This document shows positions 24,275 through 33,586 of a stretch of DNA of 43,233 nucleotides, piece after piece; within the stretch, counting starts at the first letter, position 1; every line of letters starts with the position of its first letter. The notes below the pieces were generated by a model that worked only from the letters and a program-made list of their open reading frames with translations, was not told the DNA's origin and searched no databases. The translations under genes were made by a program, and so were the position numbers. Location: contig NZ_LPWA01000135.1 of NCBI RefSeq assembly GCF_001510895.1, forward strand, positions 1-43,233, read 5' to 3'. The stretch is from Mesorhizobium loti (GTDB lineage: Bacteria; Pseudomonadota; Alphaproteobacteria; Rhizobiales; Rhizobiaceae).

Positions 24275-24365
24275 AGAACGGCATACCCATTATCCGATTC
24301 AATTCCGATTTCGGCGGGAAGCGATAGTGCCTGTATCGAGGATTGTCATCACCTCGTCATTGTAT

Positions 24366-24388
24366 CCCTCGACGATCGACGTCGAGGG
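24366..24388. repeat. 9-bp perfect hairpin after the CopG-like gene
   Basis: CCCTCGACG and CGTCGAGGG pair across ATCGA. It lies in the 197-base gap before the DUF4403 gene. No T run follows, so it could be an operator or a Rho-assisted stop separating cargo from transfer genes. Confidence 0.45.
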
Positions 24389-24471
24389 TCACCATTCATC
24401 GCTTTAAACGTTGCCCGTCCGCCTGATTGCAAACACCAAGAATCGTATCCAATGACCATGAGGGGTATGTC

Positions 24472-26118
24472 ATGCTCAAAGCCACTCGACCTCGTTTACT
24501 AATCTTGGCCGTCTGCTCCTCCCTGGCCGGTTGCAATGACGCGGCGCTCTTTCAAGCACCCCCGCGCGGCGGAGATCCGGTGCCGCCACCTGCTGTATCG
24601 GATAGCGTCATCACGCTCGTTGCATCGCTCCCTTATGCCGCGCTTGCCCAGATTGCAGAAGCCAAAATTCCCAAGAACCTTCCTTTGGCAGGCGATGGCC
24701 ATGTCGCCTGTATAGACGTGCCATACCTCAATCCCGGCCACGTCGGCTCGCACCAGCAGTGCTTTAATAAGCCCTATGTCGATTTTCGGGGTGTCGGAAC
24801 AGAGAGAGTCTGTGTGAACGTTCCCGACATTACGGCCCCAAGTGTCGGCATGAGAAATCAATGTGCCGACTACCATTGGAATGCCGACGTCAGCAAAGAC
24901 GGCGCCGTTCGGATCGGGAAGTCGGGAGCGGACATCCAGGTCGCGCAAAATATCCATATCACCGGCAAGGCCGGCCTGGGCGGTGCCCTCGCCGAAGCTC
25001 TGTCTCTGTCGGGCAAGAGCTTCGACGCGCGGGTCGCATCGGCCATGAATCTCAATGTCGGGCTCGACAATCGCTGGTGTCCGCTTGTGAAGGTCGCTCC
25101 CGTCGGGCGATGGGTCGACAGTGCTTCCGTCGAAGTGGTCGGTCGAAATTGCGTCGGGATCGACCTTGGCCCGCTTGGCCATCCGCAGGTTTGCGCCGGC
25201 CCCGTCAATTTGGGATTGGCCGATGTCCTGAATAGCGAGTTTGACAAGCATCGCGACGATATCCAGCGCGCAGCGCAAGGCGCTGTATCCTGCGATATAG
25301 TCCGTGCGAAGGTCGGGGAGCAGTGGCACCCGTTCTCCATCAAGATCGACCGATCGGGGCAGACGCCTCTCTTTCTCAACATTGAACCGAAGACCGCCGG
25401 TTTCTCTGGACTCGTTGCCGGAGACAGTGCGAGCAAGATCGTCGTGCGGGTCGGCGTGAAGACGGTTCTGTCACCGTCCGAAATGGCGAACACCGGCGGA
25501 ACCCTCCCCGCGCTCGACCCAGCCGCCGCTAATCAGGGCGGTCTCGACATCAATCTTCAAGCCGTCGCTCCTTATGACTTCCTGAAGAACGAGCTGGCGG
25601 CCGCCATGAAAGGAAAAACCTTCAAGAAGGATACCGCGGCCGGGGCAATTGAAGTCCGGATCGAGGATGTCGACCTCTATCCGAGCAGTGGTTCGCTCGC
25701 CGTGGGCCTGAAAATCGATGCGAAACTGCCGGGACGATGGTTCGATACGACCGGATGGGTCTACTTGTCCGGAAAACCCACGCCTGTTCAAAATGGCAAG
25801 GCAATTGCGATCGAAAACATCGGCTTCGCGACAGTCCTCGACAATGCATTCTGGACGGCCGCCCAGGGTCTCTTCGAGACGGAAATTCTTTCGACTTTGA
25901 AAGGACACGCCCAGTTCGATCTCAGCAACGAGATCGGTAAAGCGGCTTCTCAAATCACGTCGGCTATCGCCAAAGCCGATGTACCGGGACTCAAGATCAC
26001 CGCTGGGCCGCCAGCAATCCAACTGACGGGCGTCAATATCGCTACCGACACCCTGATCGTGACAACGAAGCTGAGCATGAGTGTCGATACGGAGCTGACC
26101 GCCGCATTGGTCAAGTGA
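24472..26118 (+). CDS. DUF4403 family lipoprotein
   Basis: A 548-residue exported protein. The N-terminus MLKATRPRLLILAVCSSLAGCND is a lipoprotein signal peptide with lipobox LAGC (lipidated Cys22). The body matches the DUF4403 layout: SLPYAALAQIAEAKIP, cysteine-containing early segments, RWVDSASVEVVGRNCVGIDL, a long beta-rich middle and a C-terminal LSMSVDTEL ending. Function unknown; envelope location is clear. The start is the ATG at 24472, because an upstream in-frame extension would bury the signal peptide. It is not a standard Trb gene and splits the traG-copG block from trbB, so I treat it as cargo together with the convergent membrane-protein gene. Confidence 0.75.
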   Translation: MLKATRPRLLILAVCSSLAGCNDAALFQAPPRGGDPVPPPAVSDSVITLVASLPYAALAQIAEAKIPKNLPLAGDGHVACIDVPYLNPGHVGSHQQCFNKPYVDFRGVGTERVCVNVPDITAPSVGMRNQCADYHWNADVSKDGAVRIGKSGADIQVAQNIHITGKAGLGGALAEALSLSGKSFDARVASAMNLNVGLDNRWCPLVKVAPVGRWVDSASVEVVGRNCVGIDLGPLGHPQVCAGPVNLGLADVLNSEFDKHRDDIQRAAQGAVSCDIVRAKVGEQWHPFSIKIDRSGQTPLFLNIEPKTAGFSGLVAGDSASKIVVRVGVKTVLSPSEMANTGGTLPALDPAAANQGGLDINLQAVAPYDFLKNELAAAMKGKTFKKDTAAGAIEVRIEDVDLYPSSGSLAVGLKIDAKLPGRWFDTTGWVYLSGKPTPVQNGKAIAIENIGFATVLDNAFWTAAQGLFETEILSTLKGHAQFDLSNEIGKAASQITSAIAKADVPGLKITAGPPAIQLTGVNIATDTLIVTTKLSMSVDTELTAALVK

Positions 26119-26129
26119 CCCACACTGGG

Positions 26130-26801
26130 CTACGTCGTCTCGTTCGATGCGGTCGACGATTTAGGCTTGCGCGATGAGAAAATGAAGAAGACCGCTAGCG
26201 TCGCCATACCGGTCGCTGCGAGCGGCAAGCAATAGAAGGCCAGTGGCGTCAAGGATCTTGGAAACAGTTCGACGCCGGACGTACAGGGAGCCTCACCGGC
26301 ACCGGCCTTGCGAAGGCGCATTTGTTTGCCCTCCTTGGCGGTGGGTGCCCACAAAAGGGTCGTTTCTGAACCCTTGTAGAAATTCCGGGTATTCTGTTCG
26401 CAGATGTCGCCGGACTCTGCTTCGGCCATGCAGCGGACAATGCCGGCAAACGGCATGCCGACAAAGATCAACAGAATACAGACCTGAAAGACTTTCGCTT
26501 CCCAGGCAGCTGTGTCGAGCCCTTCGAGCCAGATGACCGGAATACGCGAATGCCATTGACTGCCATAGCGTCTCGCGTGGAGAAGAAGAGCAATCGACGC
26601 CACCAGGAACAATCCGCCTCCGATGATCGCACCGAAATAACCGATGGCTGGATTGTTGTCGGCAGCGTTGCCGCCCTTGTCGCCGAAGAGCCGGCCCAGG
26701 AATTCCGAACCACCCTGAAGCGAGATGATGCTCGTCGCCAGGAAGAGAACGCAGGCGATCGACAGCCACTGCCAGAGCTGCGTGAAATGCGACTTGTTCA
26801 T
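26130..26801 (-). CDS. Membrane protein of unknown function
   Basis: A 223-residue integral membrane protein with about four hydrophobic segments: IACVLFLATSIISL (near 15-28), IIGGGLFLVASIALLL (58-73), VFQVCILLIFVGMPFAGIV (104-122) and FYCLPLAATGMATLAVFFIF (192-211). Two cysteines between segments three and four (RCMAEAESGDIC) may face the periplasm. I do not recognise the family. The start at 26801 has an excellent GGAGGTG site. It converges on the DUF4403 gene with only 11 bases between stops, and together they interrupt the transfer operon. An envelope role with the lipoprotein is possible but unproven. Confidence 0.6.
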   Translation of the reverse strand: MNKSHFTQLWQWLSIACVLFLATSIISLQGGSEFLGRLFGDKGGNAADNNPAIGYFGAIIGGGLFLVASIALLLHARRYGSQWHSRIPVIWLEGLDTAAWEAKVFQVCILLIFVGMPFAGIVRCMAEAESGDICEQNTRNFYKGSETTLLWAPTAKEGKQMRLRKAGAGEAPCTSGVELFPRSLTPLAFYCLPLAATGMATLAVFFIFSSRKPKSSTASNETT

Positions 26802-27111
26802 CCTTCACCTCCGATCGTTGTAATACACACGGTGTAAGACGCCTGTGTGATCGCTGCTTGGCATCCATCCACGAATCGCAATCTTTTACGTGCCTGGCGC
26901 AATCATCGCTCGAGTGGAAAAATGTATCGACAGAACGCCGCAGGCGAAGCGCCAAGTCCGACACGACTCCGCACCCAGCAAGTCTTTTTTCTCTTGGCTA
27001 CGCCGGGCTTCGCCGGCCACAAAAACCTTGTTGATCCGCCGCATTTATTGCCTCTTCTAATCGTCCTCATCGCCCATCGCATATCGCGATCGGCAGGTTA
27101 CGGGGACGATC
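26802..27111. other. Divergent intergenic region before trbB
   Basis: About 310 bases between the start of the minus-strand membrane protein and trbB. It must carry promoters for both sides because the cargo breaks the operon. I see short dyads (for example GCCGG/CCGGC near 27001-27016) but no convincing promoter boxes. Confidence 0.4.
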
Positions 27112-28110
27112 GTGGCGGTTGCTCTTGCTTCTTCCGAAGCCTCTTCCCGCGGAGCGCGCATGCTGCGCACCGCGCTCGGGCCGGCGATCGCCACCTTTCT
27201 GGAGGACCCCGGCATCGTCGAGGTGATGCTCAACCCCGACGGCCGACTTTGGATCGACCGGCTGTCGGGCGGTCTGGAAGATAGCCGCCGCGTCATGTCC
27301 GCTGCCGATGGCGAGCGGATCGTGCGCCTGGTCGCCCACCACGTCGGCGCCGAGGTCCATGCCGGTGCGCCGCGCGTCTCGGCCGAGCTGCCCGAGACCG
27401 GAGAGCGGTTCGAAGGTCTTCTGCCGCCGGTGGTCGCGGCTCCGACTTTCGCGATCCGCAAGCCTGCCGTCGCGGTGTTCACGCTCGGCGACTATGTTGC
27501 CGCCGGCGTCATGTCCGCGAGCCAGGCGGTCGTGCTGCGCAATGCCGTCGCAGAGCGCAAAAACATCCTGGTCGCCGGCGGCACCTCTACCGGCAAGACG
27601 ACGCTCACCAACGCGCTGCTCGCCGAAATCGCTGAAAGCACCGACCGCGTGGTGCTGATCGAGGATACGCGCGAGCTGCAATGCCGAGCGCCGAATCTGG
27701 TGGCGCTACGCACCAAGGACGGCGTCGCATCGCTCTCCGATCTCGTCCGTTCGTCGCTGCGGCTCCGTCCCGATCGCATTCCAATCGGCGAGGTGCGCGG
27801 CGCTGAGGCGCTCGATCTCCTGAAGGCCTGGGGCACCGGCCATCCCGGTGGGATCGGCACCATCCATGCCGGCACCGCGCTCGGGGCCATCCGTCGCCTT
27901 GAGCAGCTCATCCAGGAAGCCGTCGTCACCGTTCCCCGCGCGCTGATCGCCGAGACCATCGATTGCGTCGCCGTGCTCACCGGTCGCGGCTCGGGGCGCC
28001 GCCTCGCCGAACTCGCCCTTGTCGCTGGGCTCGATCCCGCCACCAGCGACTACCGCATCATCCCGGCGGCGGCGGGCGACGAAACTACCCCTCAAGGAGA
28101 CAAAGCATGA
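27112..28110 (+). CDS. trbB: TrbB, VirB11-type secretion ATPase
   Basis: A 332-residue hexameric ATPase that powers pilus assembly and DNA transfer at the inner membrane. Walker A is VAGGTSTGKTTLTN (about 154-167), the Asp box is VVLIEDTRELQC (about 180-191) and the Walker B/His region is IPIGEVRGAEALDLLKAWGTGHPGGIGTIHAG. The N-terminal domain contains IVEVMLNPDGRLWIDRL. A GTG at 27112 with GGGGA upstream is the likely start. Its stop overlaps trbC (ATGA). It opens the ten-gene trb block. Confidence 0.93.
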   Translation: MAVALASSEASSRGARMLRTALGPAIATFLEDPGIVEVMLNPDGRLWIDRLSGGLEDSRRVMSAADGERIVRLVAHHVGAEVHAGAPRVSAELPETGERFEGLLPPVVAAPTFAIRKPAVAVFTLGDYVAAGVMSASQAVVLRNAVAERKNILVAGGTSTGKTTLTNALLAEIAESTDRVVLIEDTRELQCRAPNLVALRTKDGVASLSDLVRSSLRLRPDRIPIGEVRGAEALDLLKAWGTGHPGGIGTIHAGTALGAIRRLEQLIQEAVVTVPRALIAETIDCVAVLTGRGSGRRLAELALVAGLDPATSDYRIIPAAAGDETTPQGDKA

Positions 28111-28439
28111 TCCGGTCCGCTCTGCGCATCCGTCGCCCTATCGCGACGCTTTCCACCATCACCGTCGTCAGCATGACGCTGGCCTCGGCGGCCTACGCCT
28201 CGGGCTCCTCGATGCCCTGGGAGACGCCGCTCAACCAGATCCTGGAATCGGTGCAGGGCCCGGTCGCCAAGATCATTTCGGTCATCATCATCACCGTGAC
28301 CGGCCTGACGCTCGCCTTCGGCGATACGTCTGGTGGTTTCCGCCGGCTAATCCAGATCGTCTTCGGCCTCTCGATCGCCTTCGCCGCATCGAGCTTCTTC
28401 CTGTCCTTCTTCTCCTTCTCCGGCGGAGCACTGGTCTGA
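28107..28439 (+). CDS. trbC: TrbC, conjugative pilin
   Basis: A 110-residue prepilin. A long leader ends near SAAYASG, followed by the mature region: SMPWETPLNQILESVQGP, then two hydrophobic helices (VAKIISVIIITVTGLTLAF and LIQIVFGLSIAFAASSFFLSFF). In the IncP system this protein is cut by signal peptidase and cyclised by TraF; the matching protease is encoded at 17795. Four-base overlap with trbB and a one-base contact with trbD. Confidence 0.92.
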   Translation: MIRSALRIRRPIATLSTITVVSMTLASAAYASGSSMPWETPLNQILESVQGPVAKIISVIIITVTGLTLAFGDTSGGFRRLIQIVFGLSIAFAASSFFLSFFSFSGGALV

Positions 28440-28714
28440 TGGCGAGGGTTGTCGATCCGGATGTCCCCGGCTTCTTCGCACCGGTTCATCGCGCGCTCAC
28501 CGACCCGATCCTGATGGGCGGCGCGCCGCGCGCGGTCGCGATCGCCAATGGCACGCTCGCCGCAGCCATCGCCCTGGGGCTCCGGCTCTGGATACCCGGC
28601 GCGCTGATCTGGGCCGTCGGCCACACCGCCGCCGTCTGGGCGGCAAAGCGCGATCCGCTCTTCGTGGATGTGGTGCGCCGGCATCTGCGCTACCCGCCCT
28701 ATCTCGGCGCGTGA
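28439..28714 (+). CDS. trbD: TrbD, VirB3-like inner membrane protein
   Basis: A 91-residue protein with the family opening PGFFAPVHRALTDPILMGGAPR, a hydrophobic hairpin (AIANGTLAAAIALGLRLWIPGALIWAVGHTAAVW) and the ending RRHLRYPPYLGA. VirB3 homologues anchor near TrbE and are needed for pilus formation. The ATG shares its A with the last base of the trbC stop. Confidence 0.9.
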   Translation: MARVVDPDVPGFFAPVHRALTDPILMGGAPRAVAIANGTLAAAIALGLRLWIPGALIWAVGHTAAVWAAKRDPLFVDVVRRHLRYPPYLGA

Positions 28715-28721
28715 GGGTTCC

Positions 28722-31175
28722 ATGCTGAACCTCGCCGAATATCGCAACCGTCCCACCGGCCTTGCCGATTTCCTGCCCTGGGCGGCATTGGCCGGGCAGG
28801 GTGTTGTCCTCAATAAGGACGGCTCGTTCCAGCGCACGGCACGGTTCCGTGGCCCCGACCTGGATTCCGCAACACCGGCCGAACTGGTCGGCGTGACCGC
28901 GCGCCTCAACAACGCGCTGCGTCGCCTCGGTTCGGGGTGGGCGATCTTCGTCGAGGCGCAGCGTTTCACGGCTCAGACCTATCCCCACAGCCGATTTCCC
29001 GATGCGGCGTCGGCGCTCGTCGATCTCGAACGGCAGGATGCGTTCGAACAGGCCGGCGCGCATTTCGAGAGCCGCTATTTCCTGACCCTCGTCTGGCTGC
29101 CGCCGGCCGAAGACGCATCGCGCATCGAGGGCTGGCTCTATGAGGGCCGCGCGCAGACCGGTGTCGATCCGTGGGAGCTGCTGCGCGGCTTCCTCGACCG
29201 CTCCGACCGCGTGCTGCAATTGGTTGAAGGCTTCATGCCCGATGCCGCCTGGCTCGATGACGGCGAGACGCTGACCTATCTCCATTCCACCGTCTCGACC
29301 CGGCAGCAGAGCGTCCGGGTGCCCGAGACGCCGATGCATCTCGATGCACTGCTCGCCGATGAACCGCTGACCGGCGGGCTAGAGCTGCGGCTTGGGTCTC
29401 ATCACCTGCGCACACTCACCGTCGTCGGATTTCCGACCACCACCCACCCCGGCATTCTCGACGAACTGAACCGCCTCGCTTTCTCGTACCGCTGGTCGAC
29501 CCGCGCCATCCTGCTCGACAAGACCGAAGCCGTAAAACTCCTGACCAAGATCCGGCGACAGTGGTTCGCCAAGCGCAAGTCGATTGCCGCCATCGTCAAG
29601 GAGGTGATGACCAACGAGGCCTCGACGCTGGTCGACAGCGATGCCGCCAACAAGGCCGCCGACGCGGACATGGCGCTGCAGGAGCTGGGCTCTGACGATG
29701 TCGGCCAGGCCTATGTCACCGCCACCGTCACGGTGTGGGACGACGATGCCAGCATCGCTTCCGAGAAGCTACGGCTGGTGGAGAAGGTGATCCAAGGCCG
29801 CGATTTTACCTGCATGCCGGAAAGTGTGAATGCGATGGAAGCTTGGCTCGGGAGCCTACCGGGCCACGCTTACGCAAACGTCCGCCAGCCACCCGTGAGC
29901 ACGCTCAACCTGGCCCACATGGTTCCGCTCTCAGCGGTCTGGGCAGGCCCACCGCGCGACGAACATTTCCAGGCGCCGCCGCTCTTCTTGGGCAAGACCG
30001 AAGGCTCGACGCCGTTCCGCTTTTCGCTGCATGTCGGCGATGTCGGTCACACGCTGATCGTCGGGCCGACCGGTGCCGGTAAATCCGTCCTGCTGTCGCT
30101 AATGGCCATGCAATTCCGGCGGTATCCGAACAGTCAGATCTTCGCCTTCGATTTCGGCGGCTCGATCCGGACGGCTGCGCTCGCCATGGGCGGCGACTGG
30201 CATGATCTCGGCGGCAGCCTTTCGACCGGATCTGAGGACAGCGTTTCGCTCCAGCCGCTAGCACGCATCGATGACGCGGCCGAGCGGGCCTGGGCGTCCG
30301 AATGGGTGGCGGCGATCCTTGCCAAGGAAGGCATCACGATCGATCCGACCGTCAAGGAGCTTATCTGGTCAGCACTGACCTCGCTGGCCTCATCGCCGGT
30401 CAATGAGCGCACGATCACCGGCCTGGCAGTGCTGCTGCAATCGACCGCGTTGAAGCAGGCGTTGCAACCTTATTGCGTCGGCGGTCCGTTTGGACGACTG
30501 CTCGATGCCGAGGCCGAGCATCTGGGTTCGGCATCGGCGCAGGCCTTCGAAACCGAGGGGCTGATCGGCGCCGGCGCCGCGCCCGCCGTGCTGACCTATC
30601 TGTTTCACCGCATCGAGGGCCGACTAGACGGCCGACCGACCTTGCTGATCATCGATGAGGGCTGGCTGGTTCTCGACGATCCAGCCTTCGCGCAGCAACT
30701 CCGCGAATGGCTGAAAACACTGCGCAAGAAGAACGCTTCCGTCGTCTTCGCCACCCAATCGCTCTCCGACATCGACGGCAGCAACATTGCGCCTGCGATC
30801 GTCGAGAGCTGCCCCACTCGGGTATTCCTACCGAACGAGCGGGCGATCGAACCGCAGATCACGGCGATCTATCGCCGCTTCGGCTTGAACGACCGCCAGA
30901 TCGAGATCCTCGCGCGGGCAACACCCAAGCGTGACTACTACTGCCAGTCGCGGCGCGGCAACCGTCTGTTCGAGCTAGGGCTTGGACCTGTCGCGCTCGC
31001 CTTCTGCGCCGCCTCTTCCAAGGCTGACCACGCAGCGATCGAACGCTTGCTCGCCGAGCACGGCCGCGACGGCTTCATCGTCGCCTGGCTCACCGATCGC
31101 AAGCTGCACTGGGCCGCCGACCTCATTGCCGACCTCACCAACCTCACGTCCGAAACTCAGGAGATGCGTCCATGA
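28722..31175 (+). CDS. trbE: TrbE, VirB4-type secretion ATPase
   Basis: An 817-residue ATPase, the largest of the channel. The N-terminal CagE/TrbE/VirB domain starts MLNLAEYRNRPTGLADFLPW. Walker A is TLIVGPTGAGKSVLLSLMA (about 444-462), Walker B LLIIDEGWLVLDDP (about 639-652), and FATQSLSDIDGSNIAPAIVE follows. Length is normal for TrbE. It begins seven bases after trbD and ends in an ATGA overlap with trbJ. No frameshift. Confidence 0.93.
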   Translation: MLNLAEYRNRPTGLADFLPWAALAGQGVVLNKDGSFQRTARFRGPDLDSATPAELVGVTARLNNALRRLGSGWAIFVEAQRFTAQTYPHSRFPDAASALVDLERQDAFEQAGAHFESRYFLTLVWLPPAEDASRIEGWLYEGRAQTGVDPWELLRGFLDRSDRVLQLVEGFMPDAAWLDDGETLTYLHSTVSTRQQSVRVPETPMHLDALLADEPLTGGLELRLGSHHLRTLTVVGFPTTTHPGILDELNRLAFSYRWSTRAILLDKTEAVKLLTKIRRQWFAKRKSIAAIVKEVMTNEASTLVDSDAANKAADADMALQELGSDDVGQAYVTATVTVWDDDASIASEKLRLVEKVIQGRDFTCMPESVNAMEAWLGSLPGHAYANVRQPPVSTLNLAHMVPLSAVWAGPPRDEHFQAPPLFLGKTEGSTPFRFSLHVGDVGHTLIVGPTGAGKSVLLSLMAMQFRRYPNSQIFAFDFGGSIRTAALAMGGDWHDLGGSLSTGSEDSVSLQPLARIDDAAERAWASEWVAAILAKEGITIDPTVKELIWSALTSLASSPVNERTITGLAVLLQSTALKQALQPYCVGGPFGRLLDAEAEHLGSASAQAFETEGLIGAGAAPAVLTYLFHRIEGRLDGRPTLLIIDEGWLVLDDPAFAQQLREWLKTLRKKNASVVFATQSLSDIDGSNIAPAIVESCPTRVFLPNERAIEPQITAIYRRFGLNDRQIEILARATPKRDYYCQSRRGNRLFELGLGPVALAFCAASSKADHAAIERLLAEHGRDGFIVAWLTDRKLHWAADLIADLTNLTSETQEMRP

Positions 31176-31930
31176 GTGATACCTTTTTCCCGCTGCGCGC
31201 TGGCCTGCTGGCAAGCGCCATGCTGGCCGCGCCCGTCATCATATCAGCGTTGTTTGCCACCCCAGCCCAGGCGCTCATTGTCTTCGATCCCAGCAACTAT
31301 GCCGAGAACGTGCTCCAGGCGGCCCGAGCGCTGCAGCAGATCAACAATCAGATCCAGAGCCTGACCAATCAGGCGCAGATGCTGGTCAACCAGGCGCGCA
31401 ATCTCGCCAGCCTGCCGATGTCGACGCTGGCTCAGCTCCAGTCCTCGGTTCAGCAAACCCAGCAGCTTCTCAACCAGGCTCAGAATATCGCTTTCAACGT
31501 ACAGCAGATCCAGACGGCTTTTGCTTCGACCTATGGCAAGGCGGCGACCTCGGCATCGAATGCTTCGTTGATCGCCGATGCGCGGACGCGCTGGCAGAAC
31601 TCAGTTGGCGCCTTCCAGGATTCCCTGAAGGTGCAGGCAGGCGTCGTCGGCAATATCCCGAGCAACTCGAGCGCCATGACTTCGCTGGTCTCGGCCAGCC
31701 AGTCGGCGACCGGCGCGTTGCAGGCCGCCCAGGCAGGCAATCAGCTCCTCGCTCTGCAATCCCAGCAGCTTTCCGATCTGGTCGCAGTCCTGGCGGCCAA
31801 AGGACGCGCGGATGCGCTGGAGCAGGCGCGCGTTACCGCGACAGAGGCGCAGGGCCAGCAGCAATACAAGATCTTCTCGACGCGCAGCGGCTACCAGCCC
31901 GGCAACGTCACCATGTTCAGTGGCAATTGA
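31172..31930 (+). CDS. trbJ: TrbJ, VirB5-like pilus-associated protein
   Basis: A 252-residue exported protein. The signal peptide ends near ATPAQALIVFD. The mature part is a glutamine- and alanine-rich coiled coil (LQQINNQIQSLTNQAQMLVNQARNLASL), and the end QQQYKIFSTRSGYQPGN is typical of TrbJ. VirB5-type proteins localise to the pilus tip. Overlaps trbE by four bases. Confidence 0.9.
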   Translation: MSDTFFPLRAGLLASAMLAAPVIISALFATPAQALIVFDPSNYAENVLQAARALQQINNQIQSLTNQAQMLVNQARNLASLPMSTLAQLQSSVQQTQQLLNQAQNIAFNVQQIQTAFASTYGKAATSASNASLIADARTRWQNSVGAFQDSLKVQAGVVGNIPSNSSAMTSLVSASQSATGALQAAQAGNQLLALQSQQLSDLVAVLAAKGRADALEQARVTATEAQGQQQYKIFSTRSGYQPGNVTMFSGN

Positions 31931-31940
31931 GGCGGGGACG

Positions 31941-32276
31941 ATGGGGCGACCGGACATCTTCCGCGCATTGGTGATCGTTGTGCTGATCTGCGTGTTCATC
32001 GCGACGTTGGCCACGATCAACCAACGGCCGCCCACGCCGGCCGTGCCCGATATCGCGGCCACTTCTGAGCCCGACGACCTTTCGGGCGAACTGCGTCGGT
32101 GCAGCGCGCTCGGTCCCCAGGATGCCGAAGATCCGCGCTGCCAGGCGGTCTGGGAGGAGAACCGCAATCGCTTCTTCGGCAGGCCGGCGCGGCCGCTGCC
32201 GCCCCCAGCAATGCCAGACAGCGCCGCTCCGGCCAACGCTGTGCCGACGCATCAGACGCCGGGAGGCGCGCGATGA
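31941..32276 (+). CDS. TrbK-alt, putative entry exclusion protein
   Basis: A 111-residue protein with one N-terminal membrane segment (ALVIVVLICVFIATLATI), then a short globular part LSGELRRCSALGPQDAEDPRCQAVWEENRNRFFG and a proline-rich tail. The conserved CxxxxxxDAxxxxxCxxVWxENRxRF pattern marks the TrbK-like proteins (TrbK-alt) of alphaproteobacterial trb clusters. In IncP, TrbK gives entry exclusion; this type lacks a lipobox, so function is by position and family name only. GGGGA precedes the ATG. Confidence 0.8.
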   Translation: MGRPDIFRALVIVVLICVFIATLATINQRPPTPAVPDIAATSEPDDLSGELRRCSALGPQDAEDPRCQAVWEENRNRFFGRPARPLPPPAMPDSAAPANAVPTHQTPGGAR

Positions 32277-33583
32277 ACGATGTCGGCGTCATCGATACCT
32301 TCCTCAACACCTTCACGACCTACATCGATTCCGGCTTCGGCCTGATCAAGGGCGAGGTAGGCTATCTGTCCTCGACGCTGATCGTCATCGACATCACGCT
32401 CGCCGGGCTGTTCTGGGCCTGGGGTGCCGACGAGGACGTGCTGCAGCGGCTGGTGAGGAAGACGCTCTATATCGGCTTCTTTGCTTTCATCATCACCAAC
32501 TTCAACAATCTCTCGGCAATCGTGTTCAACAGCTTCGCCGGGCTCGGATTGAAGGCGGGCGGTTCGTCGATCGGCACCGCCGACTTCTTGAAGCCGGGCC
32601 GTCTCGCCCAGGTCGGCCTCGACGCCGGTCAGCCGTTGCTCGACGCGGCGAGCCAGATGATGGGCTTCACTTCCTTCTTCGCCAACTTCGTTCAGATATC
32701 AGTGCTGATGGTGTCGTGGCTGCTGGTGCTGATCGCCTTCTTCATCCTGGCGGTGCAGCTCTTCGTCACCTTGATCGAGTTCAAGCTGACGACGCTCGCT
32801 GGCTTCATCCTCATTCCCTTCGCGCTGTTCAACAAGACCGCCTTCCTCGCCGAGAAGGTGCTCGGCAACATCGTGGCGTCCGGCGTCAAGGTGATGGTGC
32901 TGGCCGTCATCGTCGGCATCGGCACCGGGCTCTTCTCGCAGTTCACCACCACCTATGTCGACGGCCAGCCAACGATCGAGCAGGCCCTCTCTGTCGTCCT
33001 CGCGGCGCTCGCCATGCTCGGGCTTGGCATCTTCGGCCCCGGCATTGCGACGGGCCTCGTCTCGGGCGCACCGCAGCTTGGTGCGGGCGCCGCCGTCGGC
33101 ACGAGCCTGGCCGCGGGTGGAACGGCCCTCGCGGGAGGCGCTGGAATCGGCCTGGCAGCCAAAGGAGGCGACGCAACGCTCTCCGGCGCCGCGGCGGCAG
33201 CGCGCGGTGCATCCTATGGCGCCGGCGCCGCATCCGCGGCCTACAGTCTCGGCTCGGCGGGACAAACCGGCGCCTCCGGTGTCGCTTCCGGCCTCGGCAG
33301 CGTCGGTCGAGCCGCCGGTAGCGCGGCGATCGCCTCGTTCGGACGTGCAACCGCCCGCGCCGGCAGCGGTCTGAAGGAGAGCTACCAGTCCGGCGGGCGG
33401 GCGATTGCTGGCATGACAGGCAACGTCGCCGAGACCGATGCAGGCACATCTGGCGCCGCCAATTCATCAACACCCGCCTGGGCGCAACGCATGAAGCGTG
33501 GCGCCTCAACCACGGCCGAGGCTGTGAAGTCGGGCGACAACCGTGGCGGCGGCCATTCCGTCAATCTGTCCGAAAGGGAGTAA
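32273..33583 (+). CDS. trbL: TrbL, VirB6-like polytopic membrane protein
   Basis: A 436-residue protein with about six membrane segments between residues 30 and 270, for example STLIVIDITLAGLFWAWG, LVRKTLYIGFFAFIITNF, LMVSWLLVLIAFFILAVQLFV and LTTLAGFILIPFALF. A glycine- and alanine-rich, repetitive C-terminal domain (about 280-400) follows. VirB6-type proteins line the inner-membrane channel. ATGA overlap with the preceding gene; trbF follows three bases later. Confidence 0.92.
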   Translation: MNDVGVIDTFLNTFTTYIDSGFGLIKGEVGYLSSTLIVIDITLAGLFWAWGADEDVLQRLVRKTLYIGFFAFIITNFNNLSAIVFNSFAGLGLKAGGSSIGTADFLKPGRLAQVGLDAGQPLLDAASQMMGFTSFFANFVQISVLMVSWLLVLIAFFILAVQLFVTLIEFKLTTLAGFILIPFALFNKTAFLAEKVLGNIVASGVKVMVLAVIVGIGTGLFSQFTTTYVDGQPTIEQALSVVLAALAMLGLGIFGPGIATGLVSGAPQLGAGAAVGTSLAAGGTALAGGAGIGLAAKGGDATLSGAAAAARGASYGAGAASAAYSLGSAGQTGASGVASGLGSVGRAAGSAAIASFGRATARAGSGLKESYQSGGRAIAGMTGNVAETDAGTSGAANSSTPAWAQRMKRGASTTAEAVKSGDNRGGGHSVNLSERE

Positions 33584-33586
33584 CCC

